A DNA stretch of 64,000 nucleotides from Ehrlichia japonica (GTDB taxonomy: Bacteria; Pseudomonadota; Alphaproteobacteria; Rickettsiales; Anaplasmataceae). Shown here in pieces: positions 19,592 through 32,032 of this stretch; within the stretch, counting starts at the first letter, position 1; each line of letters starts with the position of its first letter. The stretch is from NCBI RefSeq assembly GCF_000632845.1, contig NZ_CP007474.1, forward strand, positions 186,001-250,000, written 5' to 3'. The notes beneath the pieces are model-generated. The model was not told the origin of the DNA and did no database searches. It saw only the letters and a program-made list of their open reading frames with translations. The position numbers were made by a program, and so were the translations under genes.

Positions 19592-19964
19592 CTATATTTT
19601 ATAGTAAAGTGTATAACGTTTCATTTTAACATTAATACTGGGACTTGCAACAAATCTATGCAAATTTAGTATGCAAGATCATAGAATACTTATGTTAAAA
19701 GTTTATTAAATTTTTGTGAAAGATTGTTTGTGTTTTTATCTGATGATGTGTCTTGATATTTTCATTTTATTATGTAGATATTGGCACGTAGTAAGTTTCA
19801 TTAATAGATTTACTATGAGTGATTGATGGGGTGGATGCCTCTACCCTATATAAGTTAGCATATATCGAATTTTAGGTGCTTGTAAATTTACAAATTATTA
19901 ATTTTGATTACAATACTCCAGTATGTAAAAATTAGTTCAGAGAAGTTGCTAATATACTTGCACG
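19592..19964. other. Non-coding gap between pdhA and virB9-2
   Basis: About 370 bases, with the virB9-2 promoter expected at its left end. A short G-rich patch (about 19826-19850) is unusual for the surrounding DNA, but I cannot assign it to an RNA. No other structure is seen. Confidence 0.35.
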
Positions 19965-20948
19965 TCAATCTTTATAGATGTCGGTATACAACATATCAGC
20001 ATCGGGTTCACTGCTATTTTGTGAAAAATCTACAGATTCTTTTACTATGCTACGTATTTCTTTGTCATATTTATTACATTCATCATCAGATATAATATTG
20101 TTAGACATCAGATAGTTTTTTAGATTGATAATAGGATCTTTATTTTCTTTTATTTCTTCTACTTCTTGTTTTGACCGATATTTTGCTGGATCTGACATAG
20201 AGTGTCCTCTATAACGATAAGTTTTCATTTCCAATAATATTGGCCCATTATGTGACCTACAATAATTTGCTGCATCTGTTGCAGCTTGTGTTACGGAAAA
20301 TAAATCCATGCCATCTACTTGATATCCTGAGATGCCGAAACTTTCTCCTTTCTTGTATAGATCTGTTATGTAAGATGATTTGGATACAGATGTACCCATT
20401 GCATATTCGTTATTTTCAATAACATATACTACTGGTAATTTCCACAATGCAGCAAAATTGAAGGATTCATATACTTGACCTTGGTTAACTGCTCCGTCTC
20501 CAAAGCATACGAATACAACATTGTTATTTTTTTTATATTTGTTGGCAAGAGCAATACCTGTCCCTATAGGTACTTGTGCTCCAACAATACCGTGGCCTCC
20601 AAAAAAGTGCTTATCTATGTTAAACATATGCATTGATCCGCCCTTACCTTTGGAGCAGCCTGTGCTTTTACCCATTAATTCTGCCATTACATATTTCGGA
20701 TCTGTTCCGACTGAGAGCATAAACCCATGATCTCGGTAGCTAGTGATAATAGAATCTCCTTCTATAATGGCATTTTGTATTCCTACTGCTATAGCTTCTT
20801 GTCCTATGTATAAATGACAAAAACCTCCTATCAAACCCATACCGTAAAGTTGTCCAGACTTCTCTTCAAATCTACGCATTAATAGCATACTATAATAACA
20901 ATTTACTAGCTGTTTATTTGTCAAGTTATGTGAATGTTTTGTTGTCAT
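19965..20948 (-). CDS. pdhA: Pyruvate dehydrogenase E1 component, alpha subunit
   Basis: With PdhB, decarboxylates pyruvate and passes the acetyl group to E2-lipoate. The 327-residue protein has the thiamine diphosphate motif GDGAVNQG ... VIENN in the middle. The phosphorylation-loop-like segment YRYRGHSMSDPAKYRS is typical of heterotetrameric E1-alpha. The N terminus MLLMRRFEEKSGQLYGMGLIGGFCHLYIGQEA is diagnostic. The E1-beta gene is not next to it in this window. Confidence 0.96.
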   Translation of the reverse strand: MTTKHSHNLTNKQLVNCYYSMLLMRRFEEKSGQLYGMGLIGGFCHLYIGQEAIAVGIQNAIIEGDSIITSYRDHGFMLSVGTDPKYVMAELMGKSTGCSKGKGGSMHMFNIDKHFFGGHGIVGAQVPIGTGIALANKYKKNNNVVFVCFGDGAVNQGQVYESFNFAALWKLPVVYVIENNEYAMGTSVSKSSYITDLYKKGESFGISGYQVDGMDLFSVTQAATDAANYCRSHNGPILLEMKTYRYRGHSMSDPAKYRSKQEVEEIKENKDPIINLKNYLMSNNIISDDECNKYDKEIRSIVKESVDFSQNSSEPDADMLYTDIYKD

Positions 20949-21169
20949 ATATTAACCTAAAAATATAATGAGCTTAGTACGTGATATATTTAATCAGTAA
21001 CATTAGTTGTTTTATATCAAAATATTGCTAACTTATTTATTGGTATATCGCAACAACTAATTATGTATTAAACCGTTTATACTCATCAATATCATAAGTT
21101 ATAATAGTTAATGGTAGGTATTAATCATTGGTTTGTTTAGTGGGTAACAATTTAGTTGTTATTTATAAG

Positions 21170-22024
21170 TTAGCTTAACAACCAATTTTTTATGTCTTGT
21201 ATCTGGTAATTATCCATGAGTGCTGGGGCATGACCTATGTTAGGATATTCTATAGAATCAATATATTGTTTTGAAAGCATCATTTTATTTAGTGTAGTTT
21301 GCATTAAAATATTTGATAAACCTCCACGTATTACTAATATCCTGCTCTGTATTTTTTCCCATACATCCCATATAGTCCATGTATCAGTGTCTTTTATATT
21401 GTTAATTTCTTCATCAAAGGCTATGCCTATTTTAGGATCTGCTGTTAGTGAGTAAGTGTTGTTTGAATTTTGTATAATACTATGCTTAATAATATGTTGC
21501 CAGTGATCTTCTTGCTCTATTCCGAAATTGCATAATAGCTTTTTTATATATACTTCTGCTTCAGTAATTGTGTTAAATATGGGGTTAATATTTATGTGTT
21601 TAGAAATTTTGTTTAAAGCTGATACTGTGATAGCTGGTCCAATATCATTAATAATGAGTTTATTAATTAAATCAGGAAAATATGCAGCTAAATACATACC
21701 TATTATTCCACCCATTGAAGTGCCTAAAAAGTCTACTTTATCAATTTTTAAATGTCTTAGTAAGTATATTATGCTCTTGCAGTAGGTTGAATAATTATAC
21801 AATTTATGATCTTCTAACCATGAACTTTTTCCTCTTCCTACAATATCTGGACATATTATTTTATAATCAGATGATAAGTTATTTGCTAAGTAATCAAAAT
21901 CCCGAGAATTTCTTGTTATACCATGAACACAAATTAGATAATTATTACTAACACTATTGAAATAGTGATAATACATTGTAAATTTTTCTTGAAGATTGCT
22001 TATGTTTAGTGTATAGGGCAGCAT
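21170..22024 (-). CDS. Alpha/beta hydrolase
   Basis: A 284-residue alpha/beta-hydrolase. The oxyanion segment CVHGITRNSRDF is at about 32-43. The nucleophile elbow GTSMGG has Ser103, and the catalytic His is probably H265 in NIGHAP. PDIVGRGKSSW resembles haloperoxidase-type esterases and hydrolases. No signal peptide is visible, so it is probably cytoplasmic. The substrate is unknown. The ATG at 22024 gives a normal N terminus. It is divergent from the rRNA genes. Confidence 0.88.
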   Translation of the reverse strand: MLPYTLNISNLQEKFTMYYHYFNSVSNNYLICVHGITRNSRDFDYLANNLSSDYKIICPDIVGRGKSSWLEDHKLYNYSTYCKSIIYLLRHLKIDKVDFLGTSMGGIIGMYLAAYFPDLINKLIINDIGPAITVSALNKISKHININPIFNTITEAEVYIKKLLCNFGIEQEDHWQHIIKHSIIQNSNNTYSLTADPKIGIAFDEEINNIKDTDTWTIWDVWEKIQSRILVIRGGLSNILMQTTLNKMMLSKQYIDSIEYPNIGHAPALMDNYQIQDIKNWLLS

Positions 22025-22105
22025 GATATAGCATATAGATTATGGATTTATATTGAGTGATAATATTCATTATTAAAATAAGATTCAAATAATAAAAAAT
22101 AAGTA

Positions 22106-22134
22106 TTGACATAGAATTCATATATCGTTAAAAA
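22106..22134 (+). promoter_or_regulatory. Candidate rRNA promoter
   Basis: A perfect -35 TTGACA at 22106-22111 is followed after 17 bases by a weaker -10 candidate, TAAAAA at 22129-22134, in an AT-rich stretch. It lies about 160 bases before the mature 23S start, upstream of the processing stem. The -10 is poor, so this is tentative. Confidence 0.4.
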
Positions 22135-22174
22135 TTATATCTCATGAGATACGTAATGTATCTTTGTTGTTTGA

Positions 22175-22189
22175 CAAGTAAGCAAAAAG
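22175..22189 (+). other. 23S processing stem, 5' arm
   Basis: CAAGTAAGCAAAAAG here is exactly complementary to CTTTTTGCTTACTTG at 25124-25138, giving a 15-bp stem that encloses the whole 23S gene. A second nested pair follows: GCAGTTTTAATACTGC (22264-22279) with GCAGTGTTAAAACTGC (25100-25115), with a single G-T pair. Such stems are RNase III substrates in rRNA precursors. Confidence 0.85.
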
Positions 22190-22292
22190 AATTAATTAAA
22201 TGGTAAGATTGGTGATATTAATCATCAATCAATTCAATTAGCTAAGAGTATAAATTAATAAGTGCAGTTTTAATACTGCATATATAGCAAAT

Positions 22293-25084
<2,792 letters not shown>

Positions 25085-25123
25085 ATTTTGTAAATATATG
25101 CAGTGTTAAAACTGCAAGCTCAT

Positions 25124-25138
25124 CTTTTTGCTTACTTG
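25124..25138 (+). other. 23S processing stem, 3' arm
   Basis: Perfect complement of 22175-22189, lying in the short 23S-5S spacer. Its position implies that 23S and 5S are made as one precursor and separated by cleavage in this stem. Confidence 0.85.
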
Positions 25139-25157
25139 GGATTTATAGTTTAATTGG

Positions 25158-25275
25158 GTTGGTGGTAATAGCGGAAGTGGTACACCCAGCCTACATTTCG
25201 AACCTGGAAGTTAAGCCTTCTAGCGCTGATGGTACTTTGTCTTAAGACACGGGAGAGTAAGTCACTGCCACCCTT
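25158..25275 (+). rRNA. rrf: 5S ribosomal RNA
   Basis: Recognised by GGTGGTAATAGCGG at the 5' side, GAACCTGGAAGTTAAGCCTTCTAGCGCTGATGGTACT in the middle, GGGAGAGTAAGTC, and the closing CACTGCCACC. Helix I pairs GGTGG with CCACC. Ends are approximate. It lies about 75 bases after 23S. Confidence 0.94.
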
Positions 25276-25278
25276 ATT

Positions 25279-25334
25279 AAGCTATAAATTCCCTAAATGT
25301 CATTCAGCTTAAAGAATCTTCTTATAGCTTTTTA
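25279..25334 (+). terminator. Possible terminator after 5S
   Basis: AAGCTATAA (25279-25287) and TTATAGCTT (25322-25330) are a perfect 9-bp inverted repeat, and the second arm runs into a short T stretch. The loop of 34 bases is long for an intrinsic terminator, so this is tentative. Confidence 0.35.
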
Positions 25335-25616
25335 TTGCAACGTTATATGGTCTGTTTTTCTATTAAAAGTATTAGCTTTGCTTAATTAGTTAATGATACC
25401 TTGTATTAAAATATGGAAAAATAGGTTAATACTATAAGTTATCAATCTTATTTGTAAATAGTGTTATTGCTAGAAATATCCAATCAGAACTTTTTTTGAG
25501 GAATTTTTTCAATACAGTTGGGAATTTCATCTGTATTGCAGGAGGATACATCTTTTATTAGTGTTTTTGTTTATATAATTTAGAGGACAATAGTAATAAG
25601 TAAAAGTATTATTATT
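25335..25616. other. Non-coding gap between 5S and guaB
   Basis: No gene, repeat or RNA is recognised between the 5S terminator candidate and the convergent guaB stop. Confidence 0.35.
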
Positions 25617-27074
25617 TTAAGAAATAGGGTCATAATTTGATGCTTCTCTAGTAATTATTACATCATGAACATGACTTTCACGTAATCCTGCTGATGTGAT
25701 ATTAGTAAACTTACAGTTTTTTTTCATTTCACTTATATTCCTATTGCCTGTGTACCCCATTGCAGACCTTAGTCCACCTACTAATTGGTGTATCACTCCT
25801 GCAACTGGTCCTTTCAGAGGAACTCTTCCTTCAATTCCCTCTGGAATAAATTTATGATTATTTTCCTGGAAATAGCGACTAGCAGATCCACGCTTCATTG
25901 CTCCGACTGATCCCATGCCTCTATATGATTTGTATGCTCGTCCATTGTATATTATAATTTCTCCTGGGCTTTCATCTGTGCCAGCAAAAATGGAACCTAT
26001 CATTACAACATCTGCTCCTGCTGCTATGGATTTTGCTATATCTCCAGAGTATTTTATCCCTCCATCTGCAATAACTTTGATTTTTTTGTTTTTACATGCA
26101 TTTACAACATTTAAAATAGCTGAAAATTGTGGTACGCCTACCCCAGTTACAATCCTTGTTGTACAAATTGACCCTGGTCCTATACCTACTTTAACAGCAT
26201 CAACTCCTGCTTCAATTAATGCTTGAGCTCCTTCTGCTGTTGCAATATTTCCTCCAATTACTTGAGAATGAGGAAATAAAGCTTTGATTTCTTTAACTGT
26301 TGTTAAGACCTTTTCAGAATGCCCATGGGCGGTATCTACAATTATTATGTCGGCATCTTCTGCGATTAGTGCTTCAGCTCTTTCTATTCCATCTTTTATT
26401 CCTGTGCCTACTGCAGCTGCAACTCGTAGTCTTGCGCCGCTGTCTTTGCAGGAATTTGGAAATTGATTAAATTTTTCTATATCTTTGACTGTAATAAGAC
26501 CAACACAACAATAATTATTGTCTACTACTATGAGTCTCTCTTTTCTATACTGATGTAATAATTTTATTGCCTCTGATCGCTCTATTCCTTCTGGAACTGT
26601 GATCAAATGATCTTTAGTCATTATATCAGATACTTTACAGTCTTTATTTTCGACAAATCTTACATCACGATTTGTTAGTATTCCTACTAAAAGTTTTCCA
26701 TGTTCTGTATCTGTTACTACAGGTATTCCTGAGTAACTATATTCTTGCATTATCGAGAGTGCTACTGCTAGGCTATCATCAGGGGATACTGCAATGGGAT
26801 TATATACTATCCAACTTTCATACTTTTTGACTTTTCTGACTTCAAGTAACTGTATATCTATAGGTAAATTTTTATGTATGCAACCAATACCACCATGTTG
26901 TGCCAATGCTATAGCTAATTTTGCCTCTGTGACTGTATCCATTGCTGCAGAGATAATGGGAATTCTTAACTTTATTTTGTCTGTAATATAAGTTGTAACA
27001 TCTGTTTCTGAAGGTAATACATCGGATGCTGATGGAATGATTAGTATGTCATCGAAAGCATAAGAAAGTTCCAC
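25617..27074 (-). CDS. guaB: Inosine-5'-monophosphate dehydrogenase
   Basis: Oxidises IMP to XMP, the committed step of GMP synthesis. The 485-residue TIM barrel is interrupted by two CBS domains (about 90-205, with YSYSGIPVV and KERLIVVDNN). The catalytic cysteine lies in GIGPGSICTTRI. The N terminus LSYAFDDILIIPSASDVLPSE and GGNIATAEGAQALIEAGVDAVKVG are diagnostic. The flap region YRGMGSVGAM and EGVEGRVP-like EGIEGRVP are intact. It is first in position but last in transcription of a minus-strand run rpmE-nadK-guaB with short gaps. Confidence 0.98.
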   Translation of the reverse strand: MELSYAFDDILIIPSASDVLPSETDVTTYITDKIKLRIPIISAAMDTVTEAKLAIALAQHGGIGCIHKNLPIDIQLLEVRKVKKYESWIVYNPIAVSPDDSLAVALSIMQEYSYSGIPVVTDTEHGKLLVGILTNRDVRFVENKDCKVSDIMTKDHLITVPEGIERSEAIKLLHQYRKERLIVVDNNYCCVGLITVKDIEKFNQFPNSCKDSGARLRVAAAVGTGIKDGIERAEALIAEDADIIIVDTAHGHSEKVLTTVKEIKALFPHSQVIGGNIATAEGAQALIEAGVDAVKVGIGPGSICTTRIVTGVGVPQFSAILNVVNACKNKKIKVIADGGIKYSGDIAKSIAAGADVVMIGSIFAGTDESPGEIIIYNGRAYKSYRGMGSVGAMKRGSASRYFQENNHKFIPEGIEGRVPLKGPVAGVIHQLVGGLRSAMGYTGNRNISEMKKNCKFTNITSAGLRESHVHDVIITREASNYDPIS

Positions 27075-27153
27075 TTTTTTTCCATAAAAGACTGCTTATA
27101 AAGTATATGAATTTTTGGGTATTCATGCAATAGTATTGCTAAATATAATCTCT

Positions 27154-27945
27154 TTAAGCGGAGAATTGCTCATTAGTAATTCGTTCTTCCAAATTATGTT
27201 CTTTATCAAATAATAACGTAACAGTAACGTCACTATCTTTCTTTATTTTTATGTTTGCAATATTTCGGAACTCTGTATAATCAGCAACTGCTGCTACAGA
27301 GCGTATTTTAGGATTAATGACGTCTATTTCTATTATAGTAGAGTTTGTTAGTATTGCTCCTCGCCATCTTCTAGGTCTGAATGAGTTGATTGCAGTTAAT
27401 GATAAAACATTAGAGTTTAAGGGTAATATGGATCCACCTGCAGAAAAATTGTAAGCTGTACTACCAGCTGGTGTTGCAACTAAAACACCATCGGATACTA
27501 GCTTTTCCATTACTAATTTACTATTAATTTTTATCTGTAAATTTGTAGCTTGGTGAGTACTGCGAAATATAGATACCTCATTTATAGCAATTGCATTATG
27601 CTGTTTTTTATCAGTATCGGTAGCAACCATGTTTAATACTGTTAGTTGAGTTGGAACTGCTTGGTTGATACGATCTATAAGGTTATACTCTGAATATTGA
27701 TTTAATAAAAACCCAACGGTACCGTAGTTTATTCCGTAAACAGGCACATTATTATCTTTATTAATGATGTAATTGTGTAAACTATGGAGTATAAGTCCGT
27801 CACCACCTATTACTACAAGCAAATCAATAACCGCATCTTTATTCTTTTTAATATCTATAAGGCCATACTGCTTTTCTAATGTAATAGCTACGCTCTTATC
27901 AAAAGCATCAGTAAAAACGTACCCAATGTTCTGATATTTACTCAT
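27154..27945 (-). CDS. nadK: NAD kinase
   Basis: Phosphorylates NAD to NADP. The 263-residue protein has the GGDG motif at 47-50 (VVIGGDGLILHS). The NEVSIFR motif and the conserved ATPAGSTAYNFSAGGSIL substrate-binding segment are intact. The ATG at 27945 is chosen over a TTG two codons upstream. It is about 45 bases after rpmE and 80 before guaB on the same strand. Confidence 0.95.
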   Translation of the reverse strand: MSKYQNIGYVFTDAFDKSVAITLEKQYGLIDIKKNKDAVIDLLVVIGGDGLILHSLHNYIINKDNNVPVYGINYGTVGFLLNQYSEYNLIDRINQAVPTQLTVLNMVATDTDKKQHNAIAINEVSIFRSTHQATNLQIKINSKLVMEKLVSDGVLVATPAGSTAYNFSAGGSILPLNSNVLSLTAINSFRPRRWRGAILTNSTIIEIDVINPKIRSVAAVADYTEFRNIANIKIKKDSDVTVTLLFDKEHNLEERITNEQFSA

Positions 27946-27990
27946 GTGCAACTCGAATAAAGAATATTATATAACATAGTACATAAAAAC

Positions 27991-28218
27991 TTATAAATCT
28001 AAGTCACCAAATTTGCTCATAAATTTTGCAGCCCTACTGTTTTTTTTGCTAACAGTTCTTAGATTTGGATTCCATGCTGGATGATTAAAGCAATCACTTT
28101 CTAAGTGAATTTTTATTAATTCATTTTTTTTTCCCAGAGTGGACTTCATTTTTCTTTCTTCTCCATTACTAAATATGGTTAATATATCATAGGTCTCTGG
28201 ATGTATCCCTTTTTTCAT
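27991..28218 (-). CDS. rpmE: 50S ribosomal protein L31
   Basis: A 75-residue ribosomal protein L31, with MKKGIHPETYDILTIFSNGE at the start and HPAWNPN in the middle (the HPFYTG-like position of the family). It lacks the CxxC zinc motif, so it is a zinc-free form. The ATG at 28218 is preceded by an AAAGGT-like site. The frame is open further upstream, but that part has no similarity to L31. Confidence 0.93.
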   Translation of the reverse strand: MKKGIHPETYDILTIFSNGEERKMKSTLGKKNELIKIHLESDCFNHPAWNPNLRTVSKKNSRAAKFMSKFGDLDL

Positions 28219-28385
28219 TCTGTGAACCTTTTCAAATTTTGCAATATATAAGTTTACTCTTGTAGCATTTATATATGTCATTTGTCAATTATATTAAGGG
28301 CTTTTAGTGATCTATGTAAATTCTTTTGACTAATTTGTTGTAACAGTATATCATAAACGCTAGTGGGCAATTGAGGGCATGTGCG

Positions 28386-29357
28386 ATGATTTTTATGTTC
28401 CCTGGTCAAGGGTCTCAGTTTGTATCTATGGGGAAAAATATATACGATAACTTTGCTGTTGCTCGATATGTTTTTCATGAAGTGGATGATATATTGAATA
28501 AAAAATTATCTAAAATAATGTTTGAAGGTCCTATCGAAAATTTAACTTCAACAGATAATGCACAGTTAGCATTGATGGTTGCTTCTATCGCAACATTGCG
28601 TGCTATAGAGTATATTCTAGGCAAGCCAATACATTTATTTGAGAATGTGAAGTATATGACAGGACATTCGGTAGGTGAATGTATAGCGTTATGTGCATCT
28701 GGAGCATTGACTTTGTATGAAGTTACACAGCTTTTACTTGTAAGGAGTCAGGCTATGTATGATGCAGTGCCTATAGGTTATGGAGGAATGTCTGCTTTAA
28801 TAGGTGGTAACTTAAATGATGTAGAAAATGTTGTGAAAATGGCTCAAGAGTATGGGGTTTGTGAGATTGCTAATGATAATTGTGATGGTCAAGTTGTTGT
28901 TAGTGGTGTTAAAGCAGCTCTTGAAAAATTGCCAGATCTAATTAAAGATACTGGTATAAAAAAAGTTGTAAAGTTACAGGTTAGTGGGCCGTTCCATTCA
29001 TCATTGATGAATTCTGCGTGTGAGAAGCTACAGGAGTTTGTTGAGGGCATTAGAGATATAAAAATGCCGTTGGTCAAGGTTGTATCTAATGTATCTGCAA
29101 GAGAATATACTGATTGTCTCACAATTAGGAGTTTAATAGCTAAACAACTGGTAAGTAGAGTTTGTTGGCGTGAGAGTATTTTGTACATTATCAAACAAGG
29201 GGGTACTCACTTTATTGAAGTAGGTGCTGGTAATACATTGTCAGGTTTGGTGAAGAGAATTAGCTCAGATGTTTCTGCAGTCAGTGTGAACACGGCAAGT
29301 TGCATAGATTCTGTAATGCAATATTTTACGGTAAATACAGGTCTTGTCGATGCGTAA
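28386..29357 (+). CDS. fabD: Malonyl-CoA-acyl carrier protein transacylase
   Basis: Loads malonyl onto ACP for fatty acid synthesis. The 323-residue protein starts MIFMFPGQGSQ, with the oxyanion-hole GQGSQ at 7-11. The nucleophile Ser95 is in GHSVGE, and the catalytic histidine is in GPFHSSLM. The C terminus FIEVGAGNTLSGLVKRI is typical. The ATG at 28386 is preferred over a start five codons upstream. It is divergent from rpmE. tmk follows at a distance of 260 bases. Confidence 0.97.
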   Translation: MIFMFPGQGSQFVSMGKNIYDNFAVARYVFHEVDDILNKKLSKIMFEGPIENLTSTDNAQLALMVASIATLRAIEYILGKPIHLFENVKYMTGHSVGECIALCASGALTLYEVTQLLLVRSQAMYDAVPIGYGGMSALIGGNLNDVENVVKMAQEYGVCEIANDNCDGQVVVSGVKAALEKLPDLIKDTGIKKVVKLQVSGPFHSSLMNSACEKLQEFVEGIRDIKMPLVKVVSNVSAREYTDCLTIRSLIAKQLVSRVCWRESILYIIKQGGTHFIEVGAGNTLSGLVKRISSDVSAVSVNTASCIDSVMQYFTVNTGLVDA

Positions 29358-29617
29358 GTGTATTATATGCTGGTGACTATTTTTGTGATTTTTCCTCTAT
29401 AGTTTTTAATTGTATTTTCTATGCTAGTGATTCTAGCTAGAGAGTTTTTATATTACTGAAGTTGTATAGTTATTGATAATAGTCAGCATAAATCTTATGG
29501 AAAGCGAGTTTATTTACTTGCTTTATCAGAATGTAAGTACTTAGATATTCTTCTTGCTATATTACTCAGTAAAAAATAATAAAGTTGTTTGTGTCTAATG
29601 TAAGGTAATTAGTTATT

Positions 29618-30226
29618 ATGTTTATTACTTTTGAGGGGATAGATGGTTCTGGTAAAACTACGCAATCTCGTTTGTTAGCAGAGTATTTATCTGAAATATA
29701 TGGTATTAACAATGTTATATTGACTAGAGAACCTGGAGGTACTTTATTTAATGAGTCAGTACGTGACTTATTATTTCAAGCTCAAGGTTTAGATAACCTG
29801 TCAGAATTATTGTTTTTTATTGCTATGCGTAGAGAGCATTTTGCTAAAGTAATAAAACCTTCTTTAATACAAAAAAAAATAGTAATTTGTGATAGATTTA
29901 TTGATTCAACGATTGCATATCAAGGTTACGGACAAGGAATTGATTGTGGGTTGATAAGCCAGTTAAATGATCTTGTTGTTGATGTTTATCCTGATATTAC
30001 ATTCATTATCGATGTTGATGTTAATGAGTCATTGTCTAGATCTTGTAAAAATGGATATGAATTTGCTGATTTGGAGTTTTATTATAGAGTCAAGAATAGT
30101 TTTTATGATATCGTCAAGAAGAATCCACATCGTTGTCATATGATTACTGATAAAAGTAACACTTATAATATTGATAACATTCACTTTATACACTTGAAAA
30201 TAATAGAGGTATTGCAAATGGTATGA
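29618..30226 (+). CDS. tmk: Thymidylate kinase
   Basis: Phosphorylates dTMP to dTDP. The 202-residue P-loop kinase has GIDGSGKTT at 7-15. The dTMP-binding DRF..STIAYQGYGQG and the TREPGGT motif are intact. Length is typical. The MFS gene starts 67 bases downstream on the same strand. Confidence 0.97.
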   Translation: MFITFEGIDGSGKTTQSRLLAEYLSEIYGINNVILTREPGGTLFNESVRDLLFQAQGLDNLSELLFFIAMRREHFAKVIKPSLIQKKIVICDRFIDSTIAYQGYGQGIDCGLISQLNDLVVDVYPDITFIIDVDVNESLSRSCKNGYEFADLEFYYRVKNSFYDIVKKNPHRCHMITDKSNTYNIDNIHFIHLKIIEVLQMV

Positions 30227-30293
30227 ATTTGTGTAAAAATCCACACCTTATTTTTTATAATTTTTGTAGAATTTAATAGGTTTTTAATTAATT

Positions 30294-31532
30294 ATGAGGG
30301 ATGTTTTGAATAGAAAATTTTTAGCATGGTTCTTAGTCTCAATGTTTTATGCGTATCAGTATATATTGAGAGTCATGCCTAATATTATTGGCTCTATGTC
30401 TATGGAGAAATTTAAAATTAGTGCTATGGCATTCGGTCAGTTTTCTGGTTTATACTATATTGGATATACGTTGGCACATATACCGATAGGTATCTTTTTG
30501 GATAAATATGGACCTAAAATAGTATTACCAATTTGTGTAATATTAACCAGTGTTGGTTTGATACCGTTATTGGTATCAGATGTGTGGTTATTTAGCCAGA
30601 TTGGAAGAATAATAACAGGTATAGGTTCAGCTGGATCTGCACTTGGTCTCTTTAAAGTTGCTAGTATGTATTATAGTAATCGATTTGTCAGGATGTCTGG
30701 GATTTCTATTATAATAGGACTATTGGGTGCAATGTATGGAGGATTACCAGTTTTATCTTTATTGAATGAATTTGGCTGGGAAACTTTCTTCATAGTATTT
30801 ATTGCTGTAGGAGCTGTTATGGCGTTGTTGTTATATATATGTATGTTGCCTTGTGATAAGGTTGCTAATCTTGACAGTAATGAGAGTCTCTGTGATAAAG
30901 TTAAGTTGGTTGTATTTAATAAATACATTATTATAATTAGCTTACTTGCAGGTTTTATGGTAGGTCCTTTAGAAGGTTTTGCTGATGGATGGGTTACTTC
31001 ATTTTTAAGAGCAGTTGGTAATATGGATAAAGAAACATCTAGTTTGTTACCTTCTATAATATTTATTGGTGTGTGCATTGGGGCATTTACTTTACCGTAT
31101 ATATTAGAGGGTAAGTCATTTGATGCTTGGAATATACTTATAATATCTGCTTTTGGTATGATGATTCCTTTTTTCACATTATACATTAGTAGTTCAAGTG
31201 TTGTGCTTGTGACAATATCGTTCTTTTTGATAGGGTTCTTTTCAGCGTATCAAATCATAGCAACGTGTAAAGTATTGAGCTATGTTAATGATAGTGTAGT
31301 TGCATTAGCTACTGCTGTAAATAACATGATAGTTATGGCTTTTGGTTATTTTTTCCATACTGCTGTATCTTGTGTGATAAGTTTGTTATGGGATGGAAAA
31401 GTTATAGATTCAGAGCCAGTATATACTAAAGCATTAATGTTAAAATCTATGTTATTTATTCCTGGTGGGTTGCTTATAGGTGCAATAGGGTTTATGTCTC
31501 TTAAGTATTTTTCTAAGGAAGAGAGCAAGTAG
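30294..31532 (+). CDS. Major facilitator superfamily transporter
   Basis: A 412-residue protein with about twelve hydrophobic segments. The MFS loop 2-3 signature reads GIFLDKYGPKIVLP (G-x-L-x-D-x-x-G). RIITGIGSAGSALGLFKVASMYY is the fourth-helix motif. Transport direction and substrate cannot be told. Rickettsiales use several such carriers to take up host metabolites (established for the group). The ATG at 30294 gives a normal cytoplasmic N terminus. Confidence 0.9.
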   Translation: MRDVLNRKFLAWFLVSMFYAYQYILRVMPNIIGSMSMEKFKISAMAFGQFSGLYYIGYTLAHIPIGIFLDKYGPKIVLPICVILTSVGLIPLLVSDVWLFSQIGRIITGIGSAGSALGLFKVASMYYSNRFVRMSGISIIIGLLGAMYGGLPVLSLLNEFGWETFFIVFIAVGAVMALLLYICMLPCDKVANLDSNESLCDKVKLVVFNKYIIIISLLAGFMVGPLEGFADGWVTSFLRAVGNMDKETSSLLPSIIFIGVCIGAFTLPYILEGKSFDAWNILIISAFGMMIPFFTLYISSSSVVLVTISFFLIGFFSAYQIIATCKVLSYVNDSVVALATAVNNMIVMAFGYFFHTAVSCVISLLWDGKVIDSEPVYTKALMLKSMLFIPGGLLIGAIGFMSLKYFSKEESK

Positions 31533-32032
31533 CATTGCTGCAGATACGATTTACAGTTATATATAATTATATGTCTATATAGATATAAATTATGTATGAC
31601 TGTATGCTTTGATCTATAGAACTTATCTGTGTTAATTTTATTAATATGTTGTAGATTTTTATTATTTAAAGCGTTATAAGTTAAGAAAATTTGATTCTTA
31701 ATTGTATACGCTTATAGTACAGGGTTCTATTTTGATAGTTTGTTCTAGCTTTGTACTTTGTAGCAAATCTGATATGTTAGTGTTAAATATACTATAGAAG
31801 TTATGTATAACCTTAATATGCTTTGATTTTTAAAATATGAGTGAAGGTTCAAGTTCATAATTGATAAAGCTAGTTTTACTTGTCTGTTTGTTTTATGTCC
31901 TGTACATATTATTATATAATTCATAATAGCCTAATGTATTGTTAAGATTATAGCAATCTTTGGTATATTTTTTATAGATGCATCCTAATGAAACTTTTTG
32001 TAAATCTCAATAAACTGTATACTATACTGAAA
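31533..32032. other. Non-coding gap between convergent genes
   Basis: About 500 bases. An imperfect long AT-rich inverted repeat (TACAGT near 31551, ACTGTA near 31598) could form a hairpin after the MFS gene, but it has no T tract. No gene is seen. Confidence 0.35.

Noticed and set aside
19820..19860. GGTGGATGCCT word resembling the 5' end of 23S
   Set aside because: Only a 9-base match, with no extended alignment on either side.
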